DNA of 64,000 bases from Rhodococcoides fascians A25f. Its GTDB lineage: Bacteria > Actinomycetota > Actinomycetes > Mycobacteriales > Mycobacteriaceae. The stretch is taken from assembly GCF_000760935.2 (NCBI RefSeq), contig NZ_CP049744.1, forward strand, positions 1,116,001 to 1,180,000, written 5' to 3'. Below the pieces are notes generated by a model, which saw nothing but the letters and a program-made list of their open reading frames with translations, made no database searches and was not told the origin of the DNA. Shown here piece by piece: positions 51,318-59,446 of this stretch. How positions within the stretch are numbered: position 1 is the stretch's first letter; each line of letters opens with the position of its first letter. Made by a program: the position numbers and the translations under genes.

Positions 51318-52343
51318 ATGTCCAACGAAGACCGCGTACTGGGCCGCACCGGAGTTCGCATCGGCCCGCTCACACTGGGTTCGATGAATTTCGGTCGCTG
51401 GCAGGAGGAATCCGAAAGCCTTCGCATCATCGGGGCGGCGCTCGATGCAGGGATCAGCTCGATCGACACTGCAGATGTGTACGGGCAGGGCGAGTCGGAA
51501 ACCATTGTCGGCAAGGCGATATCGGGTCGTCGTGACGACGTGTTCCTGGCCACGAAGTTCCACGGACAGATCGGTACCGACCCGCGCCACGCTGGAAACT
51601 CACGGCGCTGGATCACCCGTGCAGTCGAGGACAGTCTGCGCAGGCTTGGAACGGACCGGATCGATCTGTATCAGGCGCACCGCCCGGATCCCACCACCAG
51701 CCTGCTCGAAACGCTGCAGACGTTGAACGACCTGATCGGGCAGGGAAAAATTCTCTACTACGGCACCTCCGTCTTCCCTGCGCACCTGCAGGTCGAGGCG
51801 CACTGGATCGCCGAGAAGCACGGGCTCATCGCCCCGCATACCGAACAGCTCCCGTACTCGTTGCTCGTCCGAGGCGTCGAACGCGAGGTATTTCCGGTGG
51901 TGCGCAAGTACGGAGTGGGAGTGCTGTCCTACGGTCCACTCGCGGCCGGATGGCTTTCCGGCGGTTACCGGCTCGATGCACCGCAACCCGATTCTGCGCG
52001 TGCCGATCTCATACCGGGCCGGTTCGACGTCGGTGCGGCGCGTAACAGGCGCAAGCTGGAAGCAGCCGACGCCCTGGCCCGACTCGCCGAGGACAATGGA
52101 CTCACCATCATCGAGCTCGCCATCGGGTTCGCACTCGAACACCCTGCGATCAGCAGTGTCATCATCGGTCCACGAACCCAGGAACACCTCGAGGCTTACC
52201 TGAAGGCGAGCACCGTTCGGCTCGGTTCCGATGTGCTGGATCGCATCGACGAGATCGTCGAACCCGGCACGCAGTTCCAGGACCGAGATACCGGAGCGGA
52301 CACACCCTCACTGTCTCCGGATGCGCTGCGCCGCAACAACTGA
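51318..52343 (+). CDS. aldo/keto reductase
   Basis: A 341-residue AKR. GRTGVRIGPLTLGSMNFG starts it, and AGISSIDTADVYGQGESETIVGKAI contains the catalytic Asp and Tyr. The catalytic Lys lies in VFLATKFHG and the His in DLYQAHRPDP. ISSVIIGPRTQEHLEAYL is the C-terminal NADPH site. It lies 56 bases after the DszC-like gene. It probably reduces an aldehyde or ketone made by C-S bond cleavage. Confidence 0.88.
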   Translation: MSNEDRVLGRTGVRIGPLTLGSMNFGRWQEESESLRIIGAALDAGISSIDTADVYGQGESETIVGKAISGRRDDVFLATKFHGQIGTDPRHAGNSRRWITRAVEDSLRRLGTDRIDLYQAHRPDPTTSLLETLQTLNDLIGQGKILYYGTSVFPAHLQVEAHWIAEKHGLIAPHTEQLPYSLLVRGVEREVFPVVRKYGVGVLSYGPLAAGWLSGGYRLDAPQPDSARADLIPGRFDVGAARNRRKLEAADALARLAEDNGLTIIELAIGFALEHPAISSVIIGPRTQEHLEAYLKASTVRLGSDVLDRIDEIVEPGTQFQDRDTGADTPSLSPDALRRNN

Positions 52344-52383
52344 CCTACCACCGCAACCTCCATCGTTGAAAGGCCTTCGTCTC

Positions 52384-53415
52384 ATGTCATACGGATCATT
52401 CGATACCCCACACCTCGCGGCCGCCGATCGCTACGACAAGATCGACTATCGGCGCAGTGGCACATCAGGACTCGATCTGCCTGCCTTTTCGTTCGGCCTG
52501 TGGCAGAAATTCGGTACCGACTATTCGTTCGAGACCCAGCGGGAGATCATCCTGCACGCGTTCGATCTGGGTATCACCCACTTCGACAACGCGGACCGAT
52601 ACGGCCCGCCGCACCGGGCAGCACAGAAGAATTTCGGCCGAGTACTCGGCAAGGACCTGGCCGCGTACCGCGACGAAATCGTGCTGTCCACCAAGGCGGG
52701 TAATGCGATCGGTCCCAGCCCGTACCTGAAGGGCGGATCTCGCAAGTCGCTGCTCGGCTCGCTCGAGCACAGTCTTCGCGATCTCGGCACCGATTACGTC
52801 GACATCTTCTACCATCACAGCCCCGATGAGACGACGCCATTGGAAGAAACTGTCGGAGCATTGGTTTCGGCCGTCCAACAGGGCAAGGCGCTGTACGTCG
52901 GCCTGTCCAACTACCTCCCCGAGCGCGCCCACGAGGCCGCCGTGCTGCTGCGCGAGGCCGGCGTGCCGCTGCTCGTGCACCAGCCCAGATACTCGATCTT
53001 CGATCGACGCATCGAGCAGAACGGATTACTCGAACTCGCCGAGCAGGACGGCTTCGGGCTCGTCGTGTATTCGCCGCTGGCACAGGGTCTGCTGACCGAC
53101 AAGTACCTCGAGTCGATCCCGGCCGAAGCACGCGCCGTCAACAGCACTTTTCTGACGCCCGACGCTCTGACCGACACCTACCGTCAGCGCGCCGCGGAAC
53201 TGAACAAACTGGCCGAATCACGCGGACAGTCGTTGGCTCAGTTGGCACTTCAGTGGGTTCTTCGTCAGCCTGCTGTGACGTCGGCCCTCGTCGGAGCAAG
53301 CTCGACGTGGCAGCTGGACCACAACGTACAGGCGCTGAGCTTCCCGTCACTGACCGACGAGGACCTTGCGATCATCGAGGAATTCGGTGTGCACGGCACC
53401 GGACTGAATCTCTGA
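52384..53415 (+). CDS. aldo/keto reductase, YghZ/Gpr-like
   Basis: A 343-residue AKR of the L-glyceraldehyde-3-phosphate reductase type. DKIDYRRSGTSGLDLPAFSFGLWQKFG, LGITHFDNADRYGPPHRAAQKNFGRVL (catalytic Asp and Tyr), LSTKAGNAIGPSPY (Lys), DIFYHHSPDETTPLEE (His) and TSALVGASSTWQLDHNV are visible. The ATG at 52384 follows a GAAAGG ribosome-binding site. It differs clearly from the AKR just upstream, so this is not a recent duplication. Confidence 0.88.
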   Translation: MSYGSFDTPHLAAADRYDKIDYRRSGTSGLDLPAFSFGLWQKFGTDYSFETQREIILHAFDLGITHFDNADRYGPPHRAAQKNFGRVLGKDLAAYRDEIVLSTKAGNAIGPSPYLKGGSRKSLLGSLEHSLRDLGTDYVDIFYHHSPDETTPLEETVGALVSAVQQGKALYVGLSNYLPERAHEAAVLLREAGVPLLVHQPRYSIFDRRIEQNGLLELAEQDGFGLVVYSPLAQGLLTDKYLESIPAEARAVNSTFLTPDALTDTYRQRAAELNKLAESRGQSLAQLALQWVLRQPAVTSALVGASSTWQLDHNVQALSFPSLTDEDLAIIEEFGVHGTGLNL

Positions 53416-53416
53416 C

Positions 53417-54496
53417 ATGGCGTACCACGGCGCGTCCATCGGTGCGGGCGTCGAGGACGGGCGTCCGTTCCGCCTCGGCTTTCTACTCCATCTCGACCGA
53501 GACCTCGCACCCGCCGACGCGTATCGCGAAGCCGTCGAGTTGTTCGTCCACGCCGAGGAATTGGGTTACGACTCCGGCTGGGTCATTCAGCGGCACTTCC
53601 GGCAAGGTAAAGAACACATCTCGTCACCGTTGGTGACCCTGGCCGCGATTGCGCAACACACGACGCGCATTCGTTTGGGGACGGGGGTCCTCGTCCTCCC
53701 GCTGGAGGACCCCTTGAGGGTCGCCGAAGACGTGGCCACCCTCGATGCGATCAGCGGGGGACGCGTCGAACTGGGCGTGGGCTCCGGCCCGTTCCCGCAG
53801 GCGTGGGAAGCGTTCGGGAAGCCGTTGGGCGACAGGCACCGACTGTTCGACGAGTCGGTGGCGAGGCTGCACGAGGTACTCGACGGGTCGGCTCTCAACA
53901 GTGCGGGTGAGGTTCTCCACCCGCCGGGTGCGGGCGTGCGTAGTCGGCTGTGGCAGGCAACGACGAGCGATCCGGCTGTCGCAGGCGACGCCGTGCGCGC
54001 AGTTGCACGATCGGGGGACGGCCTGCAGCTCTCGCGAGCGACGGCGTGGCGGGGCGGGACGGCTCGGCAGGCGCGGGAACGTCAAGGCGAGCTGGTAGCG
54101 GAGTACCGCGCGGCGTGGACGGACCCGGTGCATGCCCCACGAATTCAGGTCTCCCGTGCGGTCTATCCCCACGAAGACCGCGCGCAGGCGCTGCGCCTGG
54201 TCTCTCCCGGGGTGCGCCGTTGGCAGAGTTGGAGCACCACAGGGGAAGCCAGACCGGAGCAGACCGTCGAGGAGTATCTGGCCTCGGACCGGGCGCTGAT
54301 CGGGCCGAGTGATGTTCTGGCTGCGGAGCTCACCGAGGATCCGGCGCTACGCGAGATCACCGATCTGCTCGTCAGTTTCGTACCGGGAGTGCCCGAACCC
54401 GCGGAGCATCGGCGACTGCTCGAGACAACCGCCCGAGAGCTCGCACCGGCGCTCGGGTGGTACCCGGCGACCGCCGGTCACCCGATCCGATTGTGA
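53417..54496 (+). CDS. LLM-class flavin-dependent oxidoreductase
   Basis: A 359-residue luciferase-like protein: RLGFLLHLDRDLAPADAYREAVELFVHAEELGYDSGWVIQRHF, TTRIRLGTGVLVLPLEDPLRVAEDVATLDAISGGRVELGVGSGPFPQAWEAFG. It belongs to the bacterial-luciferase/SsuD-related group rather than to NtaA. A Trp- and Arg-rich centre (about 210-275) is specific to it. The start follows the AKR stop by one base. The substrate is unknown. Confidence 0.85.
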   Translation: MAYHGASIGAGVEDGRPFRLGFLLHLDRDLAPADAYREAVELFVHAEELGYDSGWVIQRHFRQGKEHISSPLVTLAAIAQHTTRIRLGTGVLVLPLEDPLRVAEDVATLDAISGGRVELGVGSGPFPQAWEAFGKPLGDRHRLFDESVARLHEVLDGSALNSAGEVLHPPGAGVRSRLWQATTSDPAVAGDAVRAVARSGDGLQLSRATAWRGGTARQARERQGELVAEYRAAWTDPVHAPRIQVSRAVYPHEDRAQALRLVSPGVRRWQSWSTTGEARPEQTVEEYLASDRALIGPSDVLAAELTEDPALREITDLLVSFVPGVPEPAEHRRLLETTARELAPALGWYPATAGHPIRL

Positions 54497-54503
54497 GCGA
54501 GCT

Positions 54504-55838
54504 ATGCCATTTCACCTGAATCTGTCACTGATGACACCGGGTCACTTTCGGCACGCCTGGCGACTGCCGCATGCCGACCCGTTGGCATATCTCGACATCG
54601 ACCACTTCGCCCGCCTCGCCGTCATTGCCGAAGCGGCGAAGATCGACGCAGTGTTCCTGGGCGACGGACCGGCCCTACGCGGCGAGATCGAAGAGGCTCC
54701 GGGAACCGGAATCGACCCGCTCGTTCTTCTGGGGCATCTGGCCGCGCTCACCGCCCACCTCGGCGTGATCGTCACGAGTTCGACCACGTACAACTCGCCG
54801 TACAACTTGGCGCGACGGTTCCAGGCCCTCGATCACGTGACGAAGGGCCGAGCGGCAGTCAATATCGTCACCACTGGAACCGAAGCCGCCGCCGCCAATT
54901 TCGGACTGACGGAGCATCCCGACAAAGCCACTCGCTACCGTCGGGCATGGGAGTTCCTCGAAGTGGTGACCGGCTTGTGGGACAGCTGGGAGCCGGATTG
55001 GCTGGTGGCCGAGAAGGACTCGGGGCGTTACGCCGACACCACGAAGATCCACCGCATCGATCATGAGGGTGAGTTCTTCTCCGTCGCGGGTCCACTTCCC
55101 GTTCCGCCCGGTCCGCAGGGGCGGCCGATTCTGGTGCAGGCCGGAGGATCCGAGGGTGGGTTGACGCTGGCCGGAGACTTCGCCGACGTGGTGTTCACTG
55201 TTTCGCAGACCAGGGCGAAGGCGGTGGCGTTCCGGGACGACATACGCCGGCGAGCCGTGAGTGCAGGGCGCGGAGCGGACGCGGTGAAGATCTCGCTCGG
55301 CGTGGTTGTCGTGGTCGACGCCACCGAGGCCGGGGCCAGGGAGCGGGCAGAGGAGCTCTACCGTTCGATGCCCATCGAGCGGCTCACAGCGGCTCTGCTG
55401 AACAATCTCGGACTTCCCGACGGTTCGTTCGGTCCGGACGACGCGATCTCGGCAGCCGACCTCCCTGCGTCGATTCCGATCACTGCGTTCTCATCCGGTT
55501 TTGCAATCTCCACCCGCGCTCTCATCGAGGAACGAGCCATCACACCGCGCGAACTCATCGAGCGCGGGGCAGGAGGGTCCGGCCACCGGCTGGTGGTGGG
55601 ATCGGCGGAACAGGTGGCCGACGATCTGCAGTCCTGGTTCGAGGCAGGCACCGCTGACGGATTCACGATCATGCCTGCCGACACCGCCGTGGACTTCGAG
55701 AATTTTGCAACCCTCGTCGTGCCGATTCTGCAGGAGCGCGGGCTGTTCCAGACCGACTACAGCGCAACGACACTCCGTGAGAGGCTGGGGCTCGAGGTAG
55801 AGACGTCCGACGCGATCCAACGACACGAGGCTCGGTAA
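54504..55838 (+). CDS. NtaA/SnaA/DszA-family FMNH2-dependent monooxygenase
   Basis: A 444-residue full-length member and the last gene of the long operon. MPFHLNLSLMTPGHFRHAWR, AKIDAVFLGDGPALRG, TSSTTYNSPYNLARRFQALDHVTKGRAAVNIVTTGTEAAAANFGL, FFSVAGPLPVPPGPQGRPILVQAGGSEGG and GLFQTDYSATTLRERLGL are the family markers. The usual WN before IVTT is VN here, a notable change. It ends 135 bases before a strong hairpin. Confidence 0.88.
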   Translation: MPFHLNLSLMTPGHFRHAWRLPHADPLAYLDIDHFARLAVIAEAAKIDAVFLGDGPALRGEIEEAPGTGIDPLVLLGHLAALTAHLGVIVTSSTTYNSPYNLARRFQALDHVTKGRAAVNIVTTGTEAAAANFGLTEHPDKATRYRRAWEFLEVVTGLWDSWEPDWLVAEKDSGRYADTTKIHRIDHEGEFFSVAGPLPVPPGPQGRPILVQAGGSEGGLTLAGDFADVVFTVSQTRAKAVAFRDDIRRRAVSAGRGADAVKISLGVVVVVDATEAGARERAEELYRSMPIERLTAALLNNLGLPDGSFGPDDAISAADLPASIPITAFSSGFAISTRALIEERAITPRELIERGAGGSGHRLVVGSAEQVADDLQSWFEAGTADGFTIMPADTAVDFENFATLVVPILQERGLFQTDYSATTLRERLGLEVETSDAIQRHEAR

Positions 55839-55842
55839 CCTC

Positions 55843-55938
55843 GTGGGAGCCGGCGCGCGGGTGGACGCCGGTCCGCTCGCGAGCGACACGGGTGTCTTCT
55901 ACTACCTGACGCATCCCGATGGAGTGAGCGTCGAATAG
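55843..55938 (+). pseudogene. possible remnant of a VOC/glyoxalase-type C-terminus
   Basis: A 31-codon open stretch ends TGVFYYLTHPDGVSVE, which resembles the last strand of glyoxalase/extradiol (VOC) proteins, where a Glu in a DPDG-x-x-x-E context binds metal. Nothing upstream in frame belongs to such a protein because the monooxygenase gene occupies it. It may be the tail of a deleted gene, or chance. Confidence 0.25.
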
Positions 55939-55972
55939 GTTCAGTGGTCGCCGGAGATTGTCGGAAAGGTAT

Positions 55973-56003
55973 TCGATTCATCCTCGCCTGCAAGATGAAT
56001 CGA
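55973..56003. terminator. inverted repeat between convergent operons
   Basis: TCGATTCATC (55973-55982) and GATGAATCGA (55994-56003) are perfectly complementary with an 11-base loop. It lies between the end of the long plus-strand operon and the convergent exporter gene. The remaining sequence to 56147 shows no convincing gene. Confidence 0.6.
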
Positions 56004-56147
56004 GCACCTTGCACGTCCGCAACGGTGTGGGGCGTGATGACGACGATGTCGGCCTCGCGGACTGCGAGCCGGTAGAGGAGCGGGGCGTGGGCGAGCGTTG
56101 CGATCACCACGTATGCGGCTTACGGGTCTCGGCTGGCCGGTTGTGAA

Positions 56148-57254
56148 TCAGCCGACTTCGAAGCTGCCGAACAGAACCAGCGCAAGTCCGAGCGCGACAA
56201 CGATATTTACGACGGTGGCCGAGCCGAAGACCACAATCGGCCGCCACCCAGCCTCTCGAATTCCTTTGGCCGAGAACTCGAGCCCGATCGAGACGAATGC
56301 GAAGATCAAGAACCAGGTTCGGAGGTCGTTGATCACGCCGATGTCGGCCTTGCCGCCGTCGACGTTCGCGACCCACAACGTTCCGATGATCGATGCTGCG
56401 ATGAAGCCGAGGACGAACTTCGGGAAACGCCCCCAGAAGTCCGAGATGGTCGGACGCGCCGACGACGTGCGTTCGACCTTCAACGCGAAGTACGCGGTGA
56501 GCGCAATGGCAACGAACCCGATGAGAGCGTTCTGCGTGGTCTTGACGATAGTGGCAATCTGCAGGGCATCCTCGCCCGCGAGCGCTCCTGCCGCTGCCAC
56601 AGCCGCTGTGGTATCGATGTTTCCACCGATCCAGGCTCCTGCAACCGCGTCGGGAAGCCCGATAACGCTAGCCAGCCATGGCAACAGAAAGATCGAGGGC
56701 AGCGCGAACACGATGACGAGAGATGCGCTGTAGGCAAGTTGCTCTTTCTTGGCCTGCACTGCACCGGCAGCGGCGATCGCAGCGCTGACGCCGCAGATCG
56801 AGACGGCGGAGGCGAGTAGAGCGCGCAGCTTGTCGTCGATGCCCAGCTTGCCTGCGAACCACCAGGTGAATCCGAAAACGATGGTGATCAACAGGATTGA
56901 TTGAACGATTGCGGGCCCCGCTGCCGTCACCAGAATCTTCAGATTGACCGACGCGCCCAACAGCACAAGACCCGTCTTGATGAAGAACTCGGTTCGGTAG
57001 CCCCCCGACAGTTTTTCACGAAGGCCCAGCCTGCCGAGTGCAAAATTGCCGATGAGGCCGAGAGCTATTGCATAGATGGGGAATTCGATTGCCTTGGCTA
57101 TGCCTTCGAGTGGGGTGTCGGCAAGCCAGTTCGGAACCTGAGTTTCCAACAGCCTTGTCAGCGAACCGAGTACCACCACGGCGAGCACGCCACCGAGTGC
57201 CAATGGAACGCTGCGGTTCATTCGTCCGTTTTCTAGCTGCAGGTTGTCGCTCAT
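56148..57254 (-). CDS. YeiH-family putative sulfate/sulfite exporter
   Basis: A 368-residue membrane protein of the PF03601 (Cons_hypoth698) family with about ten helices. KTGLVLLGASVNLKILVTAAGPAIVQ, ASAVSICGVSAAIAAAGAVQAKKEQ, GAWIGGNIDTTAAVAAAGALAGEDALQIATIVKTTQNALIGF and LRTWFLIFAFVSIGLEF are typical. The family is annotated as putative sulfate exporter, and some members are linked to sulfite stress. It would export anions released by the monooxygenases. The ATG at 57254 overlaps the stop of a 53-residue membrane protein. Confidence 0.85.
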   Translation of the reverse strand: MSDNLQLENGRMNRSVPLALGGVLAVVVLGSLTRLLETQVPNWLADTPLEGIAKAIEFPIYAIALGLIGNFALGRLGLREKLSGGYRTEFFIKTGLVLLGASVNLKILVTAAGPAIVQSILLITIVFGFTWWFAGKLGIDDKLRALLASAVSICGVSAAIAAAGAVQAKKEQLAYSASLVIVFALPSIFLLPWLASVIGLPDAVAGAWIGGNIDTTAAVAAAGALAGEDALQIATIVKTTQNALIGFVAIALTAYFALKVERTSSARPTISDFWGRFPKFVLGFIAASIIGTLWVANVDGGKADIGVINDLRTWFLIFAFVSIGLEFSAKGIREAGWRPIVVFGSATVVNIVVALGLALVLFGSFEVG

Positions 57255-57412
57255 GGGATCAACCACCCTTTGATTGCGCCGGCGAAGACCAGCGCGATGA
57301 GAGCAAGTCCGACGACGACCGAGGCCCAGTCCTCAGTCAGCCAGGAAAGTCTGAGTTCTTCCGTGGACGAGTCCCCGTCGGGTGCGAGCGGCGTATCGGA
57401 TTTTTCGGACAT
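57251..57412 (-). CDS. 53-residue single-helix membrane protein, partner of the exporter
   Basis: A short gene not long enough for usual gene-size cutoffs: MSEKSDTPLAPDGDSSTEEL, then LRLSWLTEDWASVV and one transmembrane helix (VVVGLALIALVFAGAIKGWL). The ATG at 57412 and the ATGA overlap with the exporter start give strong translational coupling. The WLTEDWxxVxxG pattern just before the helix looks like that of small proteins preceding YeiH-type genes in other bacteria. It may be a stabilising or regulatory subunit. The operator-like palindrome is 39 bases upstream. Confidence 0.75.
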   Translation of the reverse strand: MSEKSDTPLAPDGDSSTEELRLSWLTEDWASVVVGLALIALVFAGAIKGWLIP

Positions 57413-57450
57413 GCACCGACGCTATGGGCGGTCGCTGCGAATGCGAACAG

Positions 57451-57471
57451 TTCGAATCACGTTGATTCCAG
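57451..57471. promoter_or_regulatory. operator-like palindrome (sulfur-locus family) upstream of the exporter
   Basis: TTCGAATCA, spacer CGT, TGATTCCAG, with a perfect inner core GAATCA/TGATTC (57454-57468). It matches 14 of 18 arm positions of the copy near 14576. It lies upstream of the small membrane protein. The rest of the 301-base gap to the dodecin gene shows nothing else. Confidence 0.5.
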
Positions 57472-57713
57472 CGTTTCATCGCGCCGTCGGGCGTATGGGC
57501 TACCACATCGGGCAACGACATGAGACGCGGCCGAAGAAACATCTATCCGAAACTCTGCATGCCCGCAGCATTCCGCAAAGCAGATGGACAGAACGTGATT
57601 CGACTGGTCGTTCCTGCAGTCCACCTCTCGTTCGGATCGGGCCGATTCGAATGGTGGCCCTCTTCGGTCCGCTGGATGCACACTGGAACGACGCTACGAA
57701 AGGACTTTGAGTA

Positions 57714-57923
57714 ATGAGTGACAACGTCTACCGAGTCACCGAGATCGTCGGGACGTCCACGGTGGGATCCGACGATGCGATCACGAACGCCATTTCACGG
57801 GCAAGCAAGACGCTGAAGAACCTCGATTGGTTCGAGGTGGTCGAGACTCGCGGCCACATCGAGAACAACGAGGTCAAGCATTACCAGGTCACGATCAAGG
57901 TTGGCTTCAAGCTCGAGGAGTGA
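57714..57923 (+). CDS. dodecin
   Basis: A 69-residue dodecin: MSDNVYRVTEIVGTSTVGSDDAITNAISRASKTLKNLDWFEVVETRGHIENN, with the flavin-stacking Trp in LDWFEV. It ends HYQVTIKVGFKLEE. Dodecins form hollow dodecamers that store riboflavin, FMN or CoA. Its location among a dozen flavin-dependent enzymes is suggestive of flavin buffering, but dodecin genes are common and this may be coincidence. GAAAGGA upstream is the ribosome-binding site. Confidence 0.95.
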   Translation: MSDNVYRVTEIVGTSTVGSDDAITNAISRASKTLKNLDWFEVVETRGHIENNEVKHYQVTIKVGFKLEE

Positions 57924-57940
57924 AGCGAGCGTGGCCGATT

Positions 57941-57975
57941 GAAGTCGGCCTCGGGAAGCTTCCGAGGCCGACTTC
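57941..57975. terminator. strong hairpin terminator between dodecin and the cbs-like gene
   Basis: GAAGTCGGCCTCGG (57941-57954) and CCGAGGCCGACTTC (57962-57975) form a perfect 14-bp stem with a seven-base loop. It lies 18 bases after the dodecin stop and between convergent genes, so it probably acts in both directions. Confidence 0.8.
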
Positions 57976-58011
57976 ACCCTCTCCCGTATATGCGCCGCGA
58001 CAGGCGTACCG

Positions 58012-59409
58012 TCAGCGACTCAGCCGTCGTGGCTCGAGTAGCCCCACCACGACGCCCGATCCGGCGACGACGACAGTACGACGATCGATGCCCACGCGCC
58101 GAACTGCCGAGTCGACGCTTTCGAACGCCCCGACGACTACAAGCGGCGGTGAGATGTGAGCCGTCAGCGGAGCGGACGGATCGACGTCGCGCAATTCTTC
58201 AGCAGTCACCGATCCGAGGATCTCGGCGATAACCTGCGGGCCGGTCCGGTTACGCGGCAGTGCAACCGGCAGCTCGGCGCGCGACCCCAGCAGCGAAAGA
58301 GCCTCACCCACAGTAACGTTGGACGGTACGGCCTCCGGAGTGGTGATCTCGCCGAGCAGGTCCTCGACGGCGCGGTCGACACTCTCCGCGCGGTCGGCAA
58401 ATCCGAAGCGCGCGACCCAATCGTCGTCGAAATACTTCGAGAGGTACGCGCGACCCGAGTCCGGAATGAGCACCACGACGACGGAATCGGCGGGCAGCGT
58501 TCGGGCAACTCGCAACGCTGCCGCGACGGCCGTTCCACCTGATCCGCCCACCAACAGCCCTTCGGTTCGGGCCAGAGTGCGTGCAGCCGTGATCGATTGG
58601 TGGTCGCTGACGGTGATGAACTCGTCCACGATGCCGCGGTCGTAGGATTCTGGCCAGATATCCTCGACCGAGTCGGGGTGAACGAAGTGGCCGATCGATT
58701 CGACGTAGTACGCTCGCCCGTCTCCACCGCTGTAACTGGAGGTTTCGGGATCGGCTCCGATGATTCGGACCGCTCCGTCGCTGACTTCCTTCAGGTACTT
58801 CCCGGTTCCGCTGATCGTCCCGCCCGTGCCGATGCCGGCAACGAAATGCGTGATGGCACCTGCCGTCTGACGCCACAGCTCGGGTCCGGTCGTGACGTAG
58901 TGTGCACCGGGATTCGCTGGATTGTCGTACTGGCCCGCGAGCCAGCCGCCGTCGGTCTCGTCGGCGATCCGTCGAGCGACGTTGCGCACGTGATCGGGGT
59001 GATGTGTCGGCAACGCGCCGGGCGTCACTTTCACCTCGGCACCGTAGGCGCGCAGAAACGCAACCTTCTCGACGCTCGTCTTGTCCGGCACGACAACGAT
59101 GGTTCGGTACCCACGCGACGCGGCGACAACGGCGAGTCCGATACCGGTGTTGCCCGATGTGCCCTCGACAATTGTTCCGCCGGGCCTGAGCTCACCGCTG
59201 GCTTCCGCATCGAGAATCATCTGACGCGCGGCACGGTCCTTGACGCTTCCGCCGGGATTGAGCAGCTCGAGTTTGGCGTAGACGGCCGCAGCGATGCCCT
59301 CGGTCGCTCGGTTCAGTCGAACCAGCGGCGTGTGTCCAATGGCATCCGCAACTGACTCGTAGACGTTGAGTCCAGCGGTATCAGGACAATTGTCGCTTTC
59401 CGCACTCAC
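58012..59409 (-). CDS. cbs: cystathionine beta-synthase-like PLP enzyme with CBS domains
   Basis: A 465-residue protein. The PLP domain shows IGHTPLVRLN, NPGGSVKDRAARQMI (PLP Lys), VEGTSGNTGIGLAVVAASRGY, HYVTTGPELWRQTAG, HFVAGIGTGGTISGTGKYLKEV and GADPETSSYSGGDGR. A C-terminal CBS-domain pair starts near 340. The length fits M. tuberculosis Cbs (464). It condenses serine with homocysteine, or an activated serine with sulfide, to feed cysteine synthesis. The GTG at 59409 is chosen. It is 37 bases after the monooxygenase gene in the transporter operon, so it is probably co-regulated with it. Confidence 0.87.
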   Translation of the reverse strand: MSAESDNCPDTAGLNVYESVADAIGHTPLVRLNRATEGIAAAVYAKLELLNPGGSVKDRAARQMILDAEASGELRPGGTIVEGTSGNTGIGLAVVAASRGYRTIVVVPDKTSVEKVAFLRAYGAEVKVTPGALPTHHPDHVRNVARRIADETDGGWLAGQYDNPANPGAHYVTTGPELWRQTAGAITHFVAGIGTGGTISGTGKYLKEVSDGAVRIIGADPETSSYSGGDGRAYYVESIGHFVHPDSVEDIWPESYDRGIVDEFITVSDHQSITAARTLARTEGLLVGGSGGTAVAAALRVARTLPADSVVVVLIPDSGRAYLSKYFDDDWVARFGFADRAESVDRAVEDLLGEITTPEAVPSNVTVGEALSLLGSRAELPVALPRNRTGPQVIAEILGSVTAEELRDVDPSAPLTAHISPPLVVVGAFESVDSAVRRVGIDRRTVVVAGSGVVVGLLEPRRLSR

Positions 59410-59446
59410 TCTTCGACACCTCGGTTCTGCGATAGTGGAACGATCT

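Noticed and set aside
55757..56110. Minus-strand open frame with a protein-like start (READIVVITPHTVADVQ)
   Set aside because: Only about 40 residues look protein-like, the rest is Arg/Ser-rich antisense to the monooxygenase end, and no family is recognised.
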